From Gordonia amarae NBRC 15530 (lineage in GTDB: Bacteria > Actinomycetota > Actinomycetes > Mycobacteriales > Mycobacteriaceae): a stretch of DNA of 64,000 bases. The stretch lies in assembly GCF_000241345.1 (NCBI RefSeq), contig NZ_BAED01000019.1, positions 62,001 through 126,000 of the forward strand. Reading direction: 5' to 3'. This document shows positions 17,821 through 26,063 of the stretch, piece after piece; position 1 is the stretch's first letter; every line of letters begins with the position of its first letter. A program made the translations under genes and the position numbers. Below the pieces are notes generated by a model. That model saw only the letters and a list, made by a program, of their open reading frames with translations. It was not told the DNA's origin and did no database searches.

Positions 17821-17870
17821 TCCGACTTTGCCCCCGAAAGTCGGACTACCTCCCGCGCTATTCCGACTTT
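17821..17870. promoter_or_regulatory. Three-copy TCCGACTTT element
   Basis: TCCGACTTT at 17821-17829 pairs perfectly with AAAGTCGGA at 17837-17845 (9-bp arms, 7-nt loop), and a third copy in direct orientation is at 17862-17870. Both direct copies are preceded by CGCTAT. The set lies just upstream of a 75-codon gene and could be a multi-site operator. Confidence 0.45.
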
Positions 17871-17908
17871 CGTGGCGGGTGAACCCTATGTACTGAGGAG
17901 GAGATGAA

Positions 17909-18136
17909 GTGGCGGAGCCGAGGATGCATCCGGTGTACATGTCCACTCCGATGATCAAAGGCGAACTCGTGGAGCTGTTGCGGGTGCTGGCACCGGAAAA
18001 GAAGTGGACGAAGACCCAGCGTCTCAAGGATTACGTCGCGTTCACGCTCGCCAGGTTTCCCGATTCCACGACGGACGCAGACGAGCTTCGGGCGCTGTTG
18101 CTCGCGCGGCATCTGAGCGATTGGCAACGACGGTGA
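17909..18136 (+). CDS. Small hypothetical protein
   Basis: A GTG with GAGGAGGA a few bases upstream opens a 75-residue frame. The product is basic, without signal or membrane segment; residues 17-60 look helical with a KTQRLKDYVAFTLARFP segment. I recognise no family. Its ribosome binding site and the repeated element upstream argue that it is real. Confidence 0.55.
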   Translation: MAEPRMHPVYMSTPMIKGELVELLRVLAPEKKWTKTQRLKDYVAFTLARFPDSTTDADELRALLLARHLSDWQRR

Positions 18137-18218
18137 TTGTGTTCCCGACCACAGGCGTGTAGCCTCACCCGCTAAGTGAAATGTTGATGTTTCACTCCTG
18201 GATTGTGAGGCTCCACCC

Positions 18219-19613
18219 ATGACCTTGTTTTCACGCACGGTGCTTTCGATGGCGGCTGTTGTCGCGCTCGCCGGTGTCGGGCTGGCGCCGCCGGCGTCGG
18301 CCGATACACCCAAACAGCAGGTGAAAGTGGCGCCGGCGAAAGCGATTCCGCTGCCGCAGGAACTCGATCCGTCGTTCTACGAGCCACCGAAAGCGACCTA
18401 CCAGGACAAGGAGCCGGGAGAGATCATCGCCGCCCGGCGCATCAACGCCGCCAACCTCGGTGTCGTGCCGCTCAACGTCGACGCGTGGCAACTCTCGTAC
18501 CGGTCGACGAACAGCCGCGGTGAGCCGATCGCCGCCGTGACGACCCTGGTCAAGCCCCGAGGCACCACCAAGGGGCCGCGCAAACTGGTGTCGATGCAGC
18601 TCGCGGAAGACTCACTCGCCGGATATTGCTCGACGTCGTACGCGGTGCAGCAGTGGTCGGCGGCCGCGCTGGCCGGACAGATCGTGGTCCCGGCCGAGAT
18701 GATCATCATGCAGGGAATGCTCGCCCAAGGCTGGGCGGTGGCGCTGCCCGACCACCAGGGACCGAACATGGCCTACGCCGCGGGTCCGCTCGGCGCACGG
18801 ATCACCCTCGACGGCATTCGCGCCGCCAAACGGTTCGCGCCGATTGGCGTCGGCGATGATTCTCCGGTCGGCCTCTACGGCTATTCCGGCGGCGCCATCG
18901 TCACCGGCCACGCCGCCGAACTCAAACAGACCTACGCACCCGAACTGAATATCGTCGGCGCCGCCGAGGGCGGTGTTCCCGCCGACCTCAAGGTAGTCCT
19001 GAACGCCTCGACGAACAACGTCACCAGCGGACTCATCCTGGGCGCGGTCATGGGCCTCGGCCGTGAATACCCGGACTTCCAGAAGTTCCTGAACAAACAC
19101 ATGAACGCCGAAGGCAAAGCGCTCGCCTCGCTCAAGAATCCCCTCTGCGTGCAGTACCAGTCGATTCTTCTGCCGTTCCTCAACATCAAGGGATTCCTGC
19201 GCTGGCCCGGTGACCCGGTGAATGCACCCGCCGTCAAACGGGTGCTCAACGAAACCAAGATGGGCAAGACAGTGCCGGATATGCCGATGTACATCTGGAA
19301 CAGCGCACTCGACGAAATCATCCCCGTCCGGCAGGTCGACACGCTCGTCCGCACCTACTGCCGCGACCCGAAAGCCTCGGTCACCTACACCCGAGACCAC
19401 TTGTCCGAGCACGTCATCGCCGAGATCTCGGGCGCACCGCTGGCCATCCTGTGGCTCAAGGACCGGCTTGACGGCAAGCCCGCCCAGCAACGTTGCGTGA
19501 CCCGCGACGAGCTGACGATGGGAACCGACGCCCGGTGGTGGCCGACGTTCTCCGACACCGTCGGCACTGTCGTCGCCGGGCTTTTCGGACAGCAGATCGG
19601 CCGCGGCAAGTAG
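18219..19613 (+). CDS. Secretory lipase (LIP family)
   Basis: A 464-residue exported alpha/beta hydrolase. Residues 1-29 form a signal peptide ending APPASADT. The nucleophile elbow GYSGG, the acid residue in NSALDEIIP and the His in DHLSEHV make the catalytic triad of secretory triacylglycerol lipases. Length fits the family. The product presumably acts outside the membrane on host or environmental lipids. The gene is followed 15 bp later by a TetR gene in the same direction. Confidence 0.9.
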   Translation: MTLFSRTVLSMAAVVALAGVGLAPPASADTPKQQVKVAPAKAIPLPQELDPSFYEPPKATYQDKEPGEIIAARRINAANLGVVPLNVDAWQLSYRSTNSRGEPIAAVTTLVKPRGTTKGPRKLVSMQLAEDSLAGYCSTSYAVQQWSAAALAGQIVVPAEMIIMQGMLAQGWAVALPDHQGPNMAYAAGPLGARITLDGIRAAKRFAPIGVGDDSPVGLYGYSGGAIVTGHAAELKQTYAPELNIVGAAEGGVPADLKVVLNASTNNVTSGLILGAVMGLGREYPDFQKFLNKHMNAEGKALASLKNPLCVQYQSILLPFLNIKGFLRWPGDPVNAPAVKRVLNETKMGKTVPDMPMYIWNSALDEIIPVRQVDTLVRTYCRDPKASVTYTRDHLSEHVIAEISGAPLAILWLKDRLDGKPAQQRCVTRDELTMGTDARWWPTFSDTVGTVVAGLFGQQIGRGK

Positions 19614-19628
19614 CCACGCAGGCGCCCG

Positions 19629-20279
19629 ATGAGAGGTCACCGTACCGTTGATCCGGTGAATGGTGAGGAGCGCACCTACGCCGGCAGGTCGACATCCGAT
19701 CGTGCCCGCGAACGCCGGGAACGCTTCCTCGACGCAGCCGTCGAGATCTTTGGGACCGACTGCTACGCGGGCAGCTCGGTCCCACAGATCTGCCGCACCG
19801 CGGGCCTGTCGAGCAGGCAGTTCTACCAGGAGTTCACCGACCGCGAACACCTGCTGCGCACCCTGTACGACACGATCCAGGACCGTGCCACCGAAGCCGT
19901 CGCAGGCACGGTCCTCGACCGGATCGCCGCGGGAGCCGACCTGGAGGACGTCCTCGACGCCGGGGTCCGGGCCTTCGTCGACTCCTTTCACGACCCGCGG
20001 ACGATCCGCATCGCGTTCGTCGAAGTCGTCGGCGTCAGCAAGACCTTCGAAGAGCACCGGCGGTTGCGGCGCGCGCAGTGGGCAGACCTCCTGCAGTCGG
20101 CCGTATCCGCCGGAGCCGAACGAGGACTGGCCTTCTCCACCGCCTCACCCCTGCAATGGACCGCCTACATCGGTGCGGTGAACGCGACGATCGTCGAGCG
20201 ATCGCTCAACCCCGACATCTCCCAAGACGACATCGTCCTGACGATGCGCACCCTGCTCCGCCCCGGGATCGTCGGCTGA
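19629..20279 (+). CDS. TetR-family regulator downstream of the lipase
   Basis: A 216-residue protein with an N-terminal TetR helix-turn-helix (AVEIFGTDCYAGSSVPQICRTAG, QFYQEFTDREHL). ATG at 19629 or GTG at 19656 could be the start. Being in the same direction and only 15 bp after the lipase gene, it is probably cotranscribed and may regulate it. Confidence 0.85.
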   Translation: MRGHRTVDPVNGEERTYAGRSTSDRARERRERFLDAAVEIFGTDCYAGSSVPQICRTAGLSSRQFYQEFTDREHLLRTLYDTIQDRATEAVAGTVLDRIAAGADLEDVLDAGVRAFVDSFHDPRTIRIAFVEVVGVSKTFEEHRRLRRAQWADLLQSAVSAGAERGLAFSTASPLQWTAYIGAVNATIVERSLNPDISQDDIVLTMRTLLRPGIVG

Positions 20280-20300
20280 CACGAACCTGCGCACCTATGT

Positions 20301-20780
20301 CTACGGGGCGCTGAGGGTTCCGTAGCCGGGAATGGTTGCCGGGATCGCGCCCGGTACCACCAGGGCCAGCACGACCTGCCCGGACCCTGTGTGTGCCTTC
20401 TTGAACAAGCCCGGGTAGGTGGGATCACCGAAGCTGCACGGCTGCACGGACGTGGCACCGCTGCGGCCGTTGCTGAGGTTGGCCCAGTGGATGTCGACCG
20501 GCTTGTACGCGGCATTCGTGGAACACAGCCCGCCGCCGGCGACACTGAAGGTCACGGTCCCGCGCTGATCGCTCGACGCGTACACGGTGGCCAGCCACGG
20601 CGTGGGGATCAGCAGTCCGCTGACGGTTATACCCACCGACGGAACGTGCCAGACCGGCACCTTCGTCGCCCGTGGGGGCGCCGCGTCGGCAATTCCGGTT
20701 CCCAGTGTGGCGGCCCCGCTCGCGACCACCGCGGTCGCCGCCCCTGCCGCGGCCAGCTTCTGTTTCCATCCGACGTGCAT
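20301..20780 (-). CDS. Secreted protein, paralogue B
   Basis: A 159-residue secreted protein nearly identical in its mature part to paralogue A at 17204-17689, with the same two Cys and the same ends. The start is ATG at 20780, preceded by GGAGGTGACG; an extension to 20801 adds MTHTEVT but lacks its own ribosome site. Signal peptide and cleavage (ADAAP) are conserved. The two copies lie in the same orientation on either side of the lipase/TetR pair, indicating a segmental duplication. Function unknown. Confidence 0.85.
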   Translation of the reverse strand: MHVGWKQKLAAAGAATAVVASGAATLGTGIADAAPPRATKVPVWHVPSVGITVSGLLIPTPWLATVYASSDQRGTVTFSVAGGGLCSTNAAYKPVDIHWANLSNGRSGATSVQPCSFGDPTYPGLFKKAHTGSGQVVLALVVPGAIPATIPGYGTLSAP

Positions 20781-20833
20781 CGTCACCTCCGTGTGTGTCA
20801 TTCACCCTATAGAGACCACGTCGCCAAGGTGCC

Positions 20834-20854
20834 GCATTTCGTTACCGTGTCTAA
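20834..20854 (-). promoter_or_regulatory. Conserved upstream element of secreted paralogue B
   Basis: Minus-strand TTAGACACGGTAACGAAATGC, one base shorter than the copy before paralogue A. Conservation of this block while the sequence between it and the gene has drifted suggests a retained regulator site. Confidence 0.5.
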
Positions 20855-20880
20855 CCACCTCACCCCGGGACGAGGGAAGT

Positions 20881-21128
20881 CACGCGCCGGTCGCGCTCGG
20901 ACTCGCGCAGCGGGCGCTGCAGGAGATCGCGGGAATCGTCAACAATAAGATCCGGCCGGGCTACGAGGGCTCGGTGGGTGACTCGGACCTGTTCCAACTC
21001 GACTTCATGCGGCACGAGGCCAAGTTCCGGGCGGCACAGGCCTACGTGTACGAGGTCTTCGGGGACGCCGAAGCCACCGCGGCACAGGGGATCGAGATCT
21101 CCGACGAGCAGCGCGCCCGTATGCGGGC
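20881..21128 (+). pseudogene. Fragment of an acyl-CoA dehydrogenase-fold gene (3' part)
   Basis: The frame reads ALGLAQRALQEIAG, then KIRPGYEGSVGDSDLFQ, then FRAAQAYVYEVFGDAEA and ISDEQRARMR, which is the C-terminal helical domain of acyl-CoA dehydrogenases or HsaA-type flavin monooxygenases. The N-terminal two thirds is missing and the frame runs into a different gene fragment near 21129. Confidence 0.65.
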
Positions 21129-21245
21129 GGTGACCACACCATTGTCGTCGGCGGTGTCATTGCGGCCGAGTCGGATACGGACGCGCAGCCGCTGACCTAT
21201 CACCGGCGGGGATTCGGCACGCACGCAGCACACGGCGACCGCTGA
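21129..21245 (+). pseudogene. Fragment of a flavin reductase gene (C-terminal end)
   Basis: In the frame ending at TGA 21243-21245 the sequence GDHTIVVGGVIAAESD followed by [12 protein letters not shown] resembles the conserved end of HpaC/HsaB-type flavin reductases (GDH-I-VG-V ... PL-y-RG-yG). Only about 38 codons remain. Its fusion to the preceding fragment suggests loss of a two-component monooxygenase locus. Confidence 0.5.
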
Positions 21246-21289
21246 GGCCGGGTCTGCCACGGCCGAACATCAGCAGATCCTCGCCCGGG

Positions 21290-21372
21290 ATTCTCGATGC
21301 GATCGCCAATGCGCTGCGCCTCGACGATGCCGAACGCGCCCATCTTTTCGATCTGGCGCCACCCTCAACCAC
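21290..21372 (+). pseudogene. Fragment of an XRE (MmyB-like) regulator gene
   Basis: The frame [20 protein letters not shown] then DLAPPS is the hallmark of the second half of the helix-turn-helix domain in MmyB-like XRE regulators. Nothing of the recognition helices or ligand domain remains. Confidence 0.6.
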
Positions 21373-21414
21373 TCGATTCCACCGGCTGAACGTGCGACCA
21401 CGGAACCGAAGCCA

Positions 21415-21585
21415 GTGGTGATCGGTCCGCGAGTGTGGGTCGGTGCGAACTCGACGATCGTGCCCGGCGTGCGCATCGGTGAAGGGGCGATCGTCGCCGC
21501 CGGGTCGGTCGTCACCAAGGACGTAGCACCGAACACCATCGTCGGCGGAGTTCCGGCCAAACCGATCCGCGAGATCGACGCCTGA
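21415..21585 (+). pseudogene. Fragment of a hexapeptide-repeat acetyltransferase gene
   Basis: The frame [19 protein letters not shown] ... [17 protein letters not shown] ... [11 protein letters not shown] ends at TGA 21583-21585 and is the left-handed beta-helix end of a maltose/galactoside O-acetyltransferase-like protein. The first two thirds is missing. The remaining 130 bp before the next gene show nothing recognisable. Confidence 0.7.
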
Positions 21586-21716
21586 GGATCAGGCAGCCAC
21601 ACTGATCATGGCGTCCTGCCCGTCCATGCCGGTGCGCCACCGGGCGGCGAAGTGTCGCTGGTTGTGGTGGTGGTGCCCGAACGTACTTCCTCAATCGCAT
21701 GTCGCCTCCGGTCCGG

Positions 21717-22714
21717 CTACAGCGTCAGCATGACCTTCGTTGCGGTTCGCCCATCCATCGCGGAGTACCCCTGCGCGGCCTGATCGAGGGGAAGCACCAG
21801 GTCGAATACCTTGCCGGGATCGATCTCGCGTTTCCAGATCCGGTCAATCAGGGTGGGCAGGTACTTCCGGACCGGAGCGGGACCGCCGTGTAGATGGACC
21901 GCGGCGAAGAAGACCTGATCCATGGGCAGCGTCACGCCGTCGTGCGCGACACCGACGAAGCCGATGTGTCCGCCGGATCGGCAGGCGCAAATAGCCTGCA
22001 TGAACGACTCCTGGGTACCGACCGCCTCGATGACGCTGTGCGCACCCAGCCCGTCGGTCAGTTGCTTGATCTCCGCAATTCCCTCGGCGCCGCGCTCCTC
22101 GACGATGTCGGTCGCGCCGTATTCGCGTGCCAGCTTCTGTCGTTCGGGATGACGCGACATCGCGATGATCCGGTCGGCTCCCATCTGTTTGGCGGCGAGC
22201 ACCCCCATCAGACCGACCGCACCGTCACCGACCACGGCAACCGTCTTTCCTGGCCCGGCTTCCGCGGCGTCCGCGGCGAACCAGCCGGTGCCCAGCACAT
22301 CCGACGCGGCAAGCAACGATGGGATCAGATCGGGTGCCGGCTCGCCCGGAGTCTTCACCAGGTCCCGTCGGCGTAGGGGATACGCGCCTTTTCAGCCTGG
22401 GTTCCGATTCCACCGTGCACGAACTCGGCATGCACGCATTTCGACGGGTAGCCGTCGAGGCAGATCGGACACTCGCCGCACGAGATGACGAAACTGCCGA
22501 CGACGAAGTCGCCCGGTCTTAGGGTCCGCACCGCCGAACCGACTTTTTCGACGACGCCGACGTACTCGTGCCCCATCTTGGTACGGTCGACCGGCTCGAC
22601 GCCTCGGTACGGCCAGAGGTCAGACCCGCAGATGCAGGTGGCGGCGAGCCGGATCACCGCGTCACGTTCGGTGACGACGACGCTTCCGGGGGCATCCATG
22701 ATGACTGCTCGTAC
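21717..22714 (-). pseudogene. Zinc-dependent alcohol dehydrogenase, frameshifted and start-damaged
   Basis: Two adjoining frames make up one medium-chain alcohol dehydrogenase: 22358-22699 carries CICGSDLWPYRG, GHEYVGVVE and the four structural-zinc Cys (SCGECPICLDGYPSKC), and 21717-22358 carries the NAD domain (VVGDGAVGLMGVLAAKQ). They break at about 22361 where GACGGGACCTGGTGA gives a stop; one extra C would restore GTLVKTPGEP, the normal family reading. A good ribosome site (GAAGGAG) lies 8 bases before GTA at 22714-22712, where relatives have ATG followed by RAVIM, and 10 or so residues of the N-terminal strand are absent between PGSVVV and ERDAVIRL. Three independent lesions make a real pseudogene more likely than an assembly error. 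Confidence 0.85.
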
Positions 22715-22972
22715 CTCGGCGACTCCTTCGGTTCATTCGCACCTTGCATGTGCTTTCCATCCAGTTGAACACGTCGCACAGGTGTGGGGGAGTCTTCGTC
22801 GAGACAGGTACCGCGAGGGACTCCCAGCCATGTTGGCGACCGCATCACCACCATGCATCCCCAAACCGATCACCTCGGCGGGTCGCGTCGGAGTGATTGC
22901 TCTGCCAGCACAGAAGTACGTGCCACCTGGTACGGCCACCTGGGGCCAGTAGATTGAGGGACATGTTCCTCG

Positions 22973-23320
22973 GTGAGGCCCGGACTATCGGAGTGCGCCA
23001 GAGACGCCGCATGTAGCGCCGAATTCAACCGATCGTTCTACATAGCGTTCGCGTTGCTGGTCGTGTTGTCCGTGTGGATCACGCTGTCGATGTTTGCGAC
23101 TGTCGACGTTGTCAGCAACCACCTCGGCCTCCAGCGCAGTCTCGTGTGGCTTGGTGTCGTGCGGGCGGGCCCCATCGTTGGTGCTGTCGTATGGCGACTG
23201 AGCAGGCGGTACGCCCGGCGAGCTGTTGTCGCAGTCGACGGCTGTCGCGTGGCGTCATCAGGTCAGTCACGCAGTGCGGAGCGCGCGGTACACCGCCTCC
23301 CCGATGAACGAACCCAGTGA
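22973..23320 (+). CDS. Small membrane protein, PLDc_N-like
   Basis: From GTG 22973 a 115-residue protein with two predicted membrane helices (AFALLVVLSVWITLSMFA and SLVWLGVVRAGPIVGAVVW) separated by a short polar loop, as in phospholipase-D N-terminal-like small membrane proteins. The C-terminal 35 residues overlap the convergent TetR gene by 54 bp and look non-conserved. The ribosome site is weak. Possibly itself decaying. Confidence 0.45.
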   Translation: MRPGLSECARDAACSAEFNRSFYIAFALLVVLSVWITLSMFATVDVVSNHLGLQRSLVWLGVVRAGPIVGAVVWRLSRRYARRAVVAVDGCRVASSGQSRSAERAVHRLPDERTQ

Positions 23321-23923
23321 GTCCGGCGTCCAGGTCGGCGCAGCGTCGTCCTGTGCCAGGAGTGTGCGCACCGCACCTTCGCCGGAGGAGACCCACAGTT
23401 CGACCAGCGCCGGCAGTTTGGCTTCGGCGTCGAGGGTTCCCCAGGAGCGCAATGTGGGTTTCAGCAGTTTCGCACAGCGCGCCGAGACCACTGATCGTCC
23501 GCGTCCGAACAGGTCCATGACTTCCACGTCGGGGCTTCCGTACAGCAGCAGCCACGCCTGCGGCCGCGCTTGGACCGCTGTCAGCAGAGCCACAAAACCG
23601 TCGATGAAGACGCCCTCGGTGGCGTCGACCTGCCGATTGCGAAGGATCTGCGCGATGGCTTCGCCGAAGTAGCGTTCTTCGCGCGCGATCAACGCCTCGA
23701 GAATCTGCGTGCGTCCGGGGAAGGCCGCGTAGACCACCGGCCTGGTCACCTTCATGCGTTGGGCAATCGCGACGACGGTGACCGCGGAGATGCCCGACTC
23801 CACGGCGATCTCCAACGCGACGTCGAGGATCTGCGGTCGACGGCGTTCCGGGCCCAGGTGCGCAGCCCGTCGCTTCGACGTGGCGGCAGTGCCCGCCTCT
23901 ACCGTGGGTGACATCGCCGACAC
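23267..23923 (-). CDS. TetR-family regulator, cotranscribed with the MpaB-like gene
   Basis: A 218-residue TetR protein with helix-turn-helix SAVTVVAIAQRMKVTRPVVYAAFPGRTQIL. The GTG start shares one base with the TAG stop of the upstream MpaB-like gene (TAGTG), so the two are translationally coupled. The perfect 19-bp palindrome at 24915-24933 in front of that operon is its probable operator. Confidence 0.87.
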   Translation of the reverse strand: MSAMSPTVEAGTAATSKRRAAHLGPERRRPQILDVALEIAVESGISAVTVVAIAQRMKVTRPVVYAAFPGRTQILEALIAREERYFGEAIAQILRNRQVDATEGVFIDGFVALLTAVQARPQAWLLLYGSPDVEVMDLFGRGRSVVSARCAKLLKPTLRSWGTLDAEAKLPALVELWVSSGEGAVRTLLAQDDAAPTWTPDSLGSFIGEAVYRALRTA

Positions 23924-24891
23924 TATGAGGCGCTCGATGACTGACCACGTCCCAGGCGGCCATATCGTTTCCGGGCGTCCTCGACGGTGACGACCGACGG
24001 CGTCGACGGGGGAGACACAGTGATGTGCTGGTGGTACAGCTTTCCGGTCATCGGCCCGATGGTCTGACGCAGCCCTGCTGACAGGGCTTCGGGGTGGCTC
24101 GCAGCGGCGGCGACCGCCGCACGAACGAGCGGCCGATACACGACCTCAAGACCCCATGGGAGCTCAAATCCGCCGAGCTCACGCATCCATCGCGGAAGCG
24201 TCGAGATCGCTGCCGGCGCCATCAGATGCGCGCCGAGCCAGAGACGTGCGCCCTTTGAATACGGAGTGAACAGCAGATAGTGCATTCCGCGTCGTGCACG
24301 CTCGGAGACGCACAGCGAGGGGCGGACCTGCTCGAAGTATTCGCGAACCTCGGCACGACTGGCCGGCACGCCGGAGCCCTTGCATGTCTGGAGCTGCGCG
24401 GCGATGACACACTCCTCCCAGTACCGGGCCTCTTCGTCCGGCGACAGTGGGCCGGGACCGTACATCTCGAAGCACTTGAGTACCGAATGCCAGCCGGTCA
24501 CATGGATCCAGAGCTGTGAGTCAGGATTGTTGGCACTGTAGCGCCTGCCGGTGACCGGATCGATACCGGTCGACTTCGCATGCACGGCCATGAGGTGTTC
24601 GGAGGCTTCGATCGCCATCTGGCTGTCGCCGACGGCGGCGATCAGGAAGTAGGCGAACGTGTGGTCGAGCCGGCCGAACGGGTCGTCGTAGATGCCACCG
24701 AGATCGGCGACGGCCGCGGTCAGTGCCGGATCGAAGTGTTCGAGGGCGACCGCACGCTGGAAACCGATCGCCGCGGTCGGGGCGGTCCACACCTTCCAGG
24801 TGGGGGAGCCGGGTCCGAAGAACCCGTAGTCGACACTGCGGATCTGCAGCTCAGGCGCACTGAACTGCGGACGATCGACGGTGGTGGGCAC
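23923..24891 (-). CDS. MpaB/latex-clearing-protein-like oxygenase (DUF2236)
   Basis: A 322-residue protein of the oxygenase MpaB family (DUF2236), heme-b-containing proteins related to rubber oxygenase Lcp and mycophenolic acid biosynthesis MpaB. DPFGRLDHT, the conserved helices around WIHVTGWHSVL, and a C-terminal helical part are visible. The GTG at 24891, with AAGGAGC 8 bases upstream, is the start; upstream open codons cover the operator. Cytoplasmic or membrane-associated; substrate unknown. First gene of a two-gene operon with a TetR gene. Confidence 0.8.
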   Translation of the reverse strand: MPTTVDRPQFSAPELQIRSVDYGFFGPGSPTWKVWTAPTAAIGFQRAVALEHFDPALTAAVADLGGIYDDPFGRLDHTFAYFLIAAVGDSQMAIEASEHLMAVHAKSTGIDPVTGRRYSANNPDSQLWIHVTGWHSVLKCFEMYGPGPLSPDEEARYWEECVIAAQLQTCKGSGVPASRAEVREYFEQVRPSLCVSERARRGMHYLLFTPYSKGARLWLGAHLMAPAAISTLPRWMRELGGFELPWGLEVVYRPLVRAAVAAAASHPEALSAGLRQTIGPMTGKLYHQHITVSPPSTPSVVTVEDARKRYGRLGRGQSSSAS

Positions 24892-24914
24892 GATCCGAGC
24901 TCCTTTATACAGTG

Positions 24915-24933
24915 GTGAATGAATTTCATTCAC
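24915..24933. promoter_or_regulatory. TetR operator in front of the MpaB-like operon
   Basis: GTGAATGAATTTCATTCAC is a perfect palindrome with 9-bp arms around one central base. It lies 24 bp before the start of the MpaB-like gene, in or just after the promoter, and the TetR gene is the second gene of the same operon. Confidence 0.75.
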
Positions 24934-24987
24934 GAATGTAGCATGCTTGACGCACAAGGGGAGCGGTGAACCGAACCCGTACATTTT

Positions 24988-25458
24988 TCAGCAGCACGAG
25001 GAGGCCGGTGTGCAGCACACCGAGCCCTGTGGTGCCTGCGTCAGGCCCAGGTCGGAGCCCTCCGGGGCGAGGGCGGGGGCCTCGCCGAAGGTGTCTGAGT
25101 CGGCCAGGACGGTGTAGACCTCCCAGCGTTCGCCGTCGGGGGCGCCGACCCACACCTTGTCCTGGGTGGCGAAACAGCAGGTGGTGTTCATCTGCTCCTC
25201 GGTGAACAGCCCTTCGCCGGCGAGGCGTGCGATCTCGCCGTGCACGGTCTCGCTGGAGTCGACTTCGACACCGAGATGGTTGATGGTGCCACCCTCGCCG
25301 CGGTTCTCCAGCAGGACCAGTTTCAGTGCGGGTTCGGCGATTGCGAAGTTCGCATAGCCGGGCTTGACCTTCGCGGGGGTGGTGTTGAACAGCTTGCTGT
25401 AGAACGCGATTGACGCTTCCAGGTCGTCGACGTTGAGAGCGAGTTGGACGCGGGACAT
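24988..25458 (-). CDS. ArsI/CadI-family vicinal-oxygen-chelate protein
   Basis: A 156-residue VOC protein. Metal ligands of C-As lyase ArsI correspond to Gln5, His61 and Glu113, and the vicinal cysteines that hold trivalent arsenic are Cys94-Cys95 (NTTCCFATQDKVWV). The C-terminal tail carries CCTPASSCC, an extra soft-metal motif. ArsI demethylates methylarsenite and related organoarsenicals; CadI is the cadmium-induced mycobacterial relative, so either name could apply. The ATG follows GGAGGT. It is divergent from an ArsR gene across two operator-like palindromes. Confidence 0.88.
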   Translation of the reverse strand: MSRVQLALNVDDLEASIAFYSKLFNTTPAKVKPGYANFAIAEPALKLVLLENRGEGGTINHLGVEVDSSETVHGEIARLAGEGLFTEEQMNTTCCFATQDKVWVGAPDGERWEVYTVLADSDTFGEAPALAPEGSDLGLTQAPQGSVCCTPASSCC

Positions 25459-25472
25459 GAGTACCTCCAAGG

Positions 25473-25490
25473 CTTCGATGAATGTCGAAG
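25473..25490. promoter_or_regulatory. ArsR operator box 1
   Basis: CTTCGATGAATGTCGAAG has 6-bp inverted arms and matches the layout of box 2 at 25519-25536. It lies immediately upstream of the ArsI/CadI ribosome binding site. Confidence 0.6.
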
Positions 25491-25518
25491 TATTCGACTG
25501 CTCTGTTGTAACCCATAA

Positions 25519-25536
25519 CTTTGATATATGTCAAAG
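25519..25536. promoter_or_regulatory. ArsR operator box 2
   Basis: CTTTGATATATGTCAAAG is a near-perfect 18-bp palindrome of the TTGA-N6-TCAA type bound by ArsR/SmtB repressors. It lies 20 bp before the ArsR start, so the repressor should control itself and the divergent gene. Confidence 0.7.
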
Positions 25537-25555
25537 GGTTGGTAGATTGGACGGT

Positions 25556-25909
25556 ATGCCCAAGCCATTGCCCGTCATCGATGTCAGCGCTCCGATCTGC
25601 TGTGCACCTCTGGCGGCCGGGCCGATGTCGGCCGAGGATGCGGTCGAGCTCGCGCTGCGACTCAAAGCTCTCGCCGACCCTGCCCGTATCCAGATGATGT
25701 CGCTGCTGATGGCGAATCCGGCCCGCGAGATGACCGCCGGCGATCTCGCCGCCGCGGTCGACGTTTCCGGCGGCACCGCGACGCATCACCTCAACCAGCT
25801 CCGTGGGGCAGGCTTGGTCACCTCGGAACGTCGCGGTGTGAACAATTTCTATCGCGCTGAACCTGCCAGCCTCGAAGCGCTCCGTGGGGTCCTCGACACT
25901 TGTTGCTGA
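25556..25909 (+). CDS. arsR: ArsR/SmtB-family metalloregulator
   Basis: A 117-residue winged-helix repressor. The LKALADPARIQMMSLLM helix and the recognition helix GTATHHLNQLRGAGLVTSERRG are typical. Cysteines sit near the N terminus (ICCAP) and at the very end (TCC), a layout like actinobacterial arsenic or cadmium sensors. ATG at 25556 chosen because it follows the operator. It is divergent from the ArsI/CadI gene and upstream of a reductase-like gene. Confidence 0.9.
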   Translation: MPKPLPVIDVSAPICCAPLAAGPMSAEDAVELALRLKALADPARIQMMSLLMANPAREMTAGDLAAAVDVSGGTATHHLNQLRGAGLVTSERRGVNNFYRAEPASLEALRGVLDTCC

Positions 25910-26063
25910 ACGGTCGGTCGTGGTTCGGGTGGGGAGGTCGTCGGATCCGGCGACCGGCGAGGCCGATCAGAATTGGATCACAGAGGCGCACTACTGAATA
26001 CCCTGCATATCCGATTACTGCGTATGGCACCTAGTAGTCACCGGACAGGGGAGCCCGTGCGCC

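Noticed and set aside
18612-20057. 481-codon open frame antisense to the lipase and TetR genes
   Set aside because: Spans two genes with clear domains on the other strand and has no motif or ribosome site.
22361-22362. Alcohol dehydrogenase frameshift as a plain sequencing error
   Set aside because: The lost start codon and missing N-terminal residues are separate damage, so real decay is preferred, though reads should be checked.
23112-23963. 283-codon minus-strand frame over the TetR gene
   Set aside because: Shadow of the TetR gene 23267-23923, which has the recognisable helix-turn-helix.
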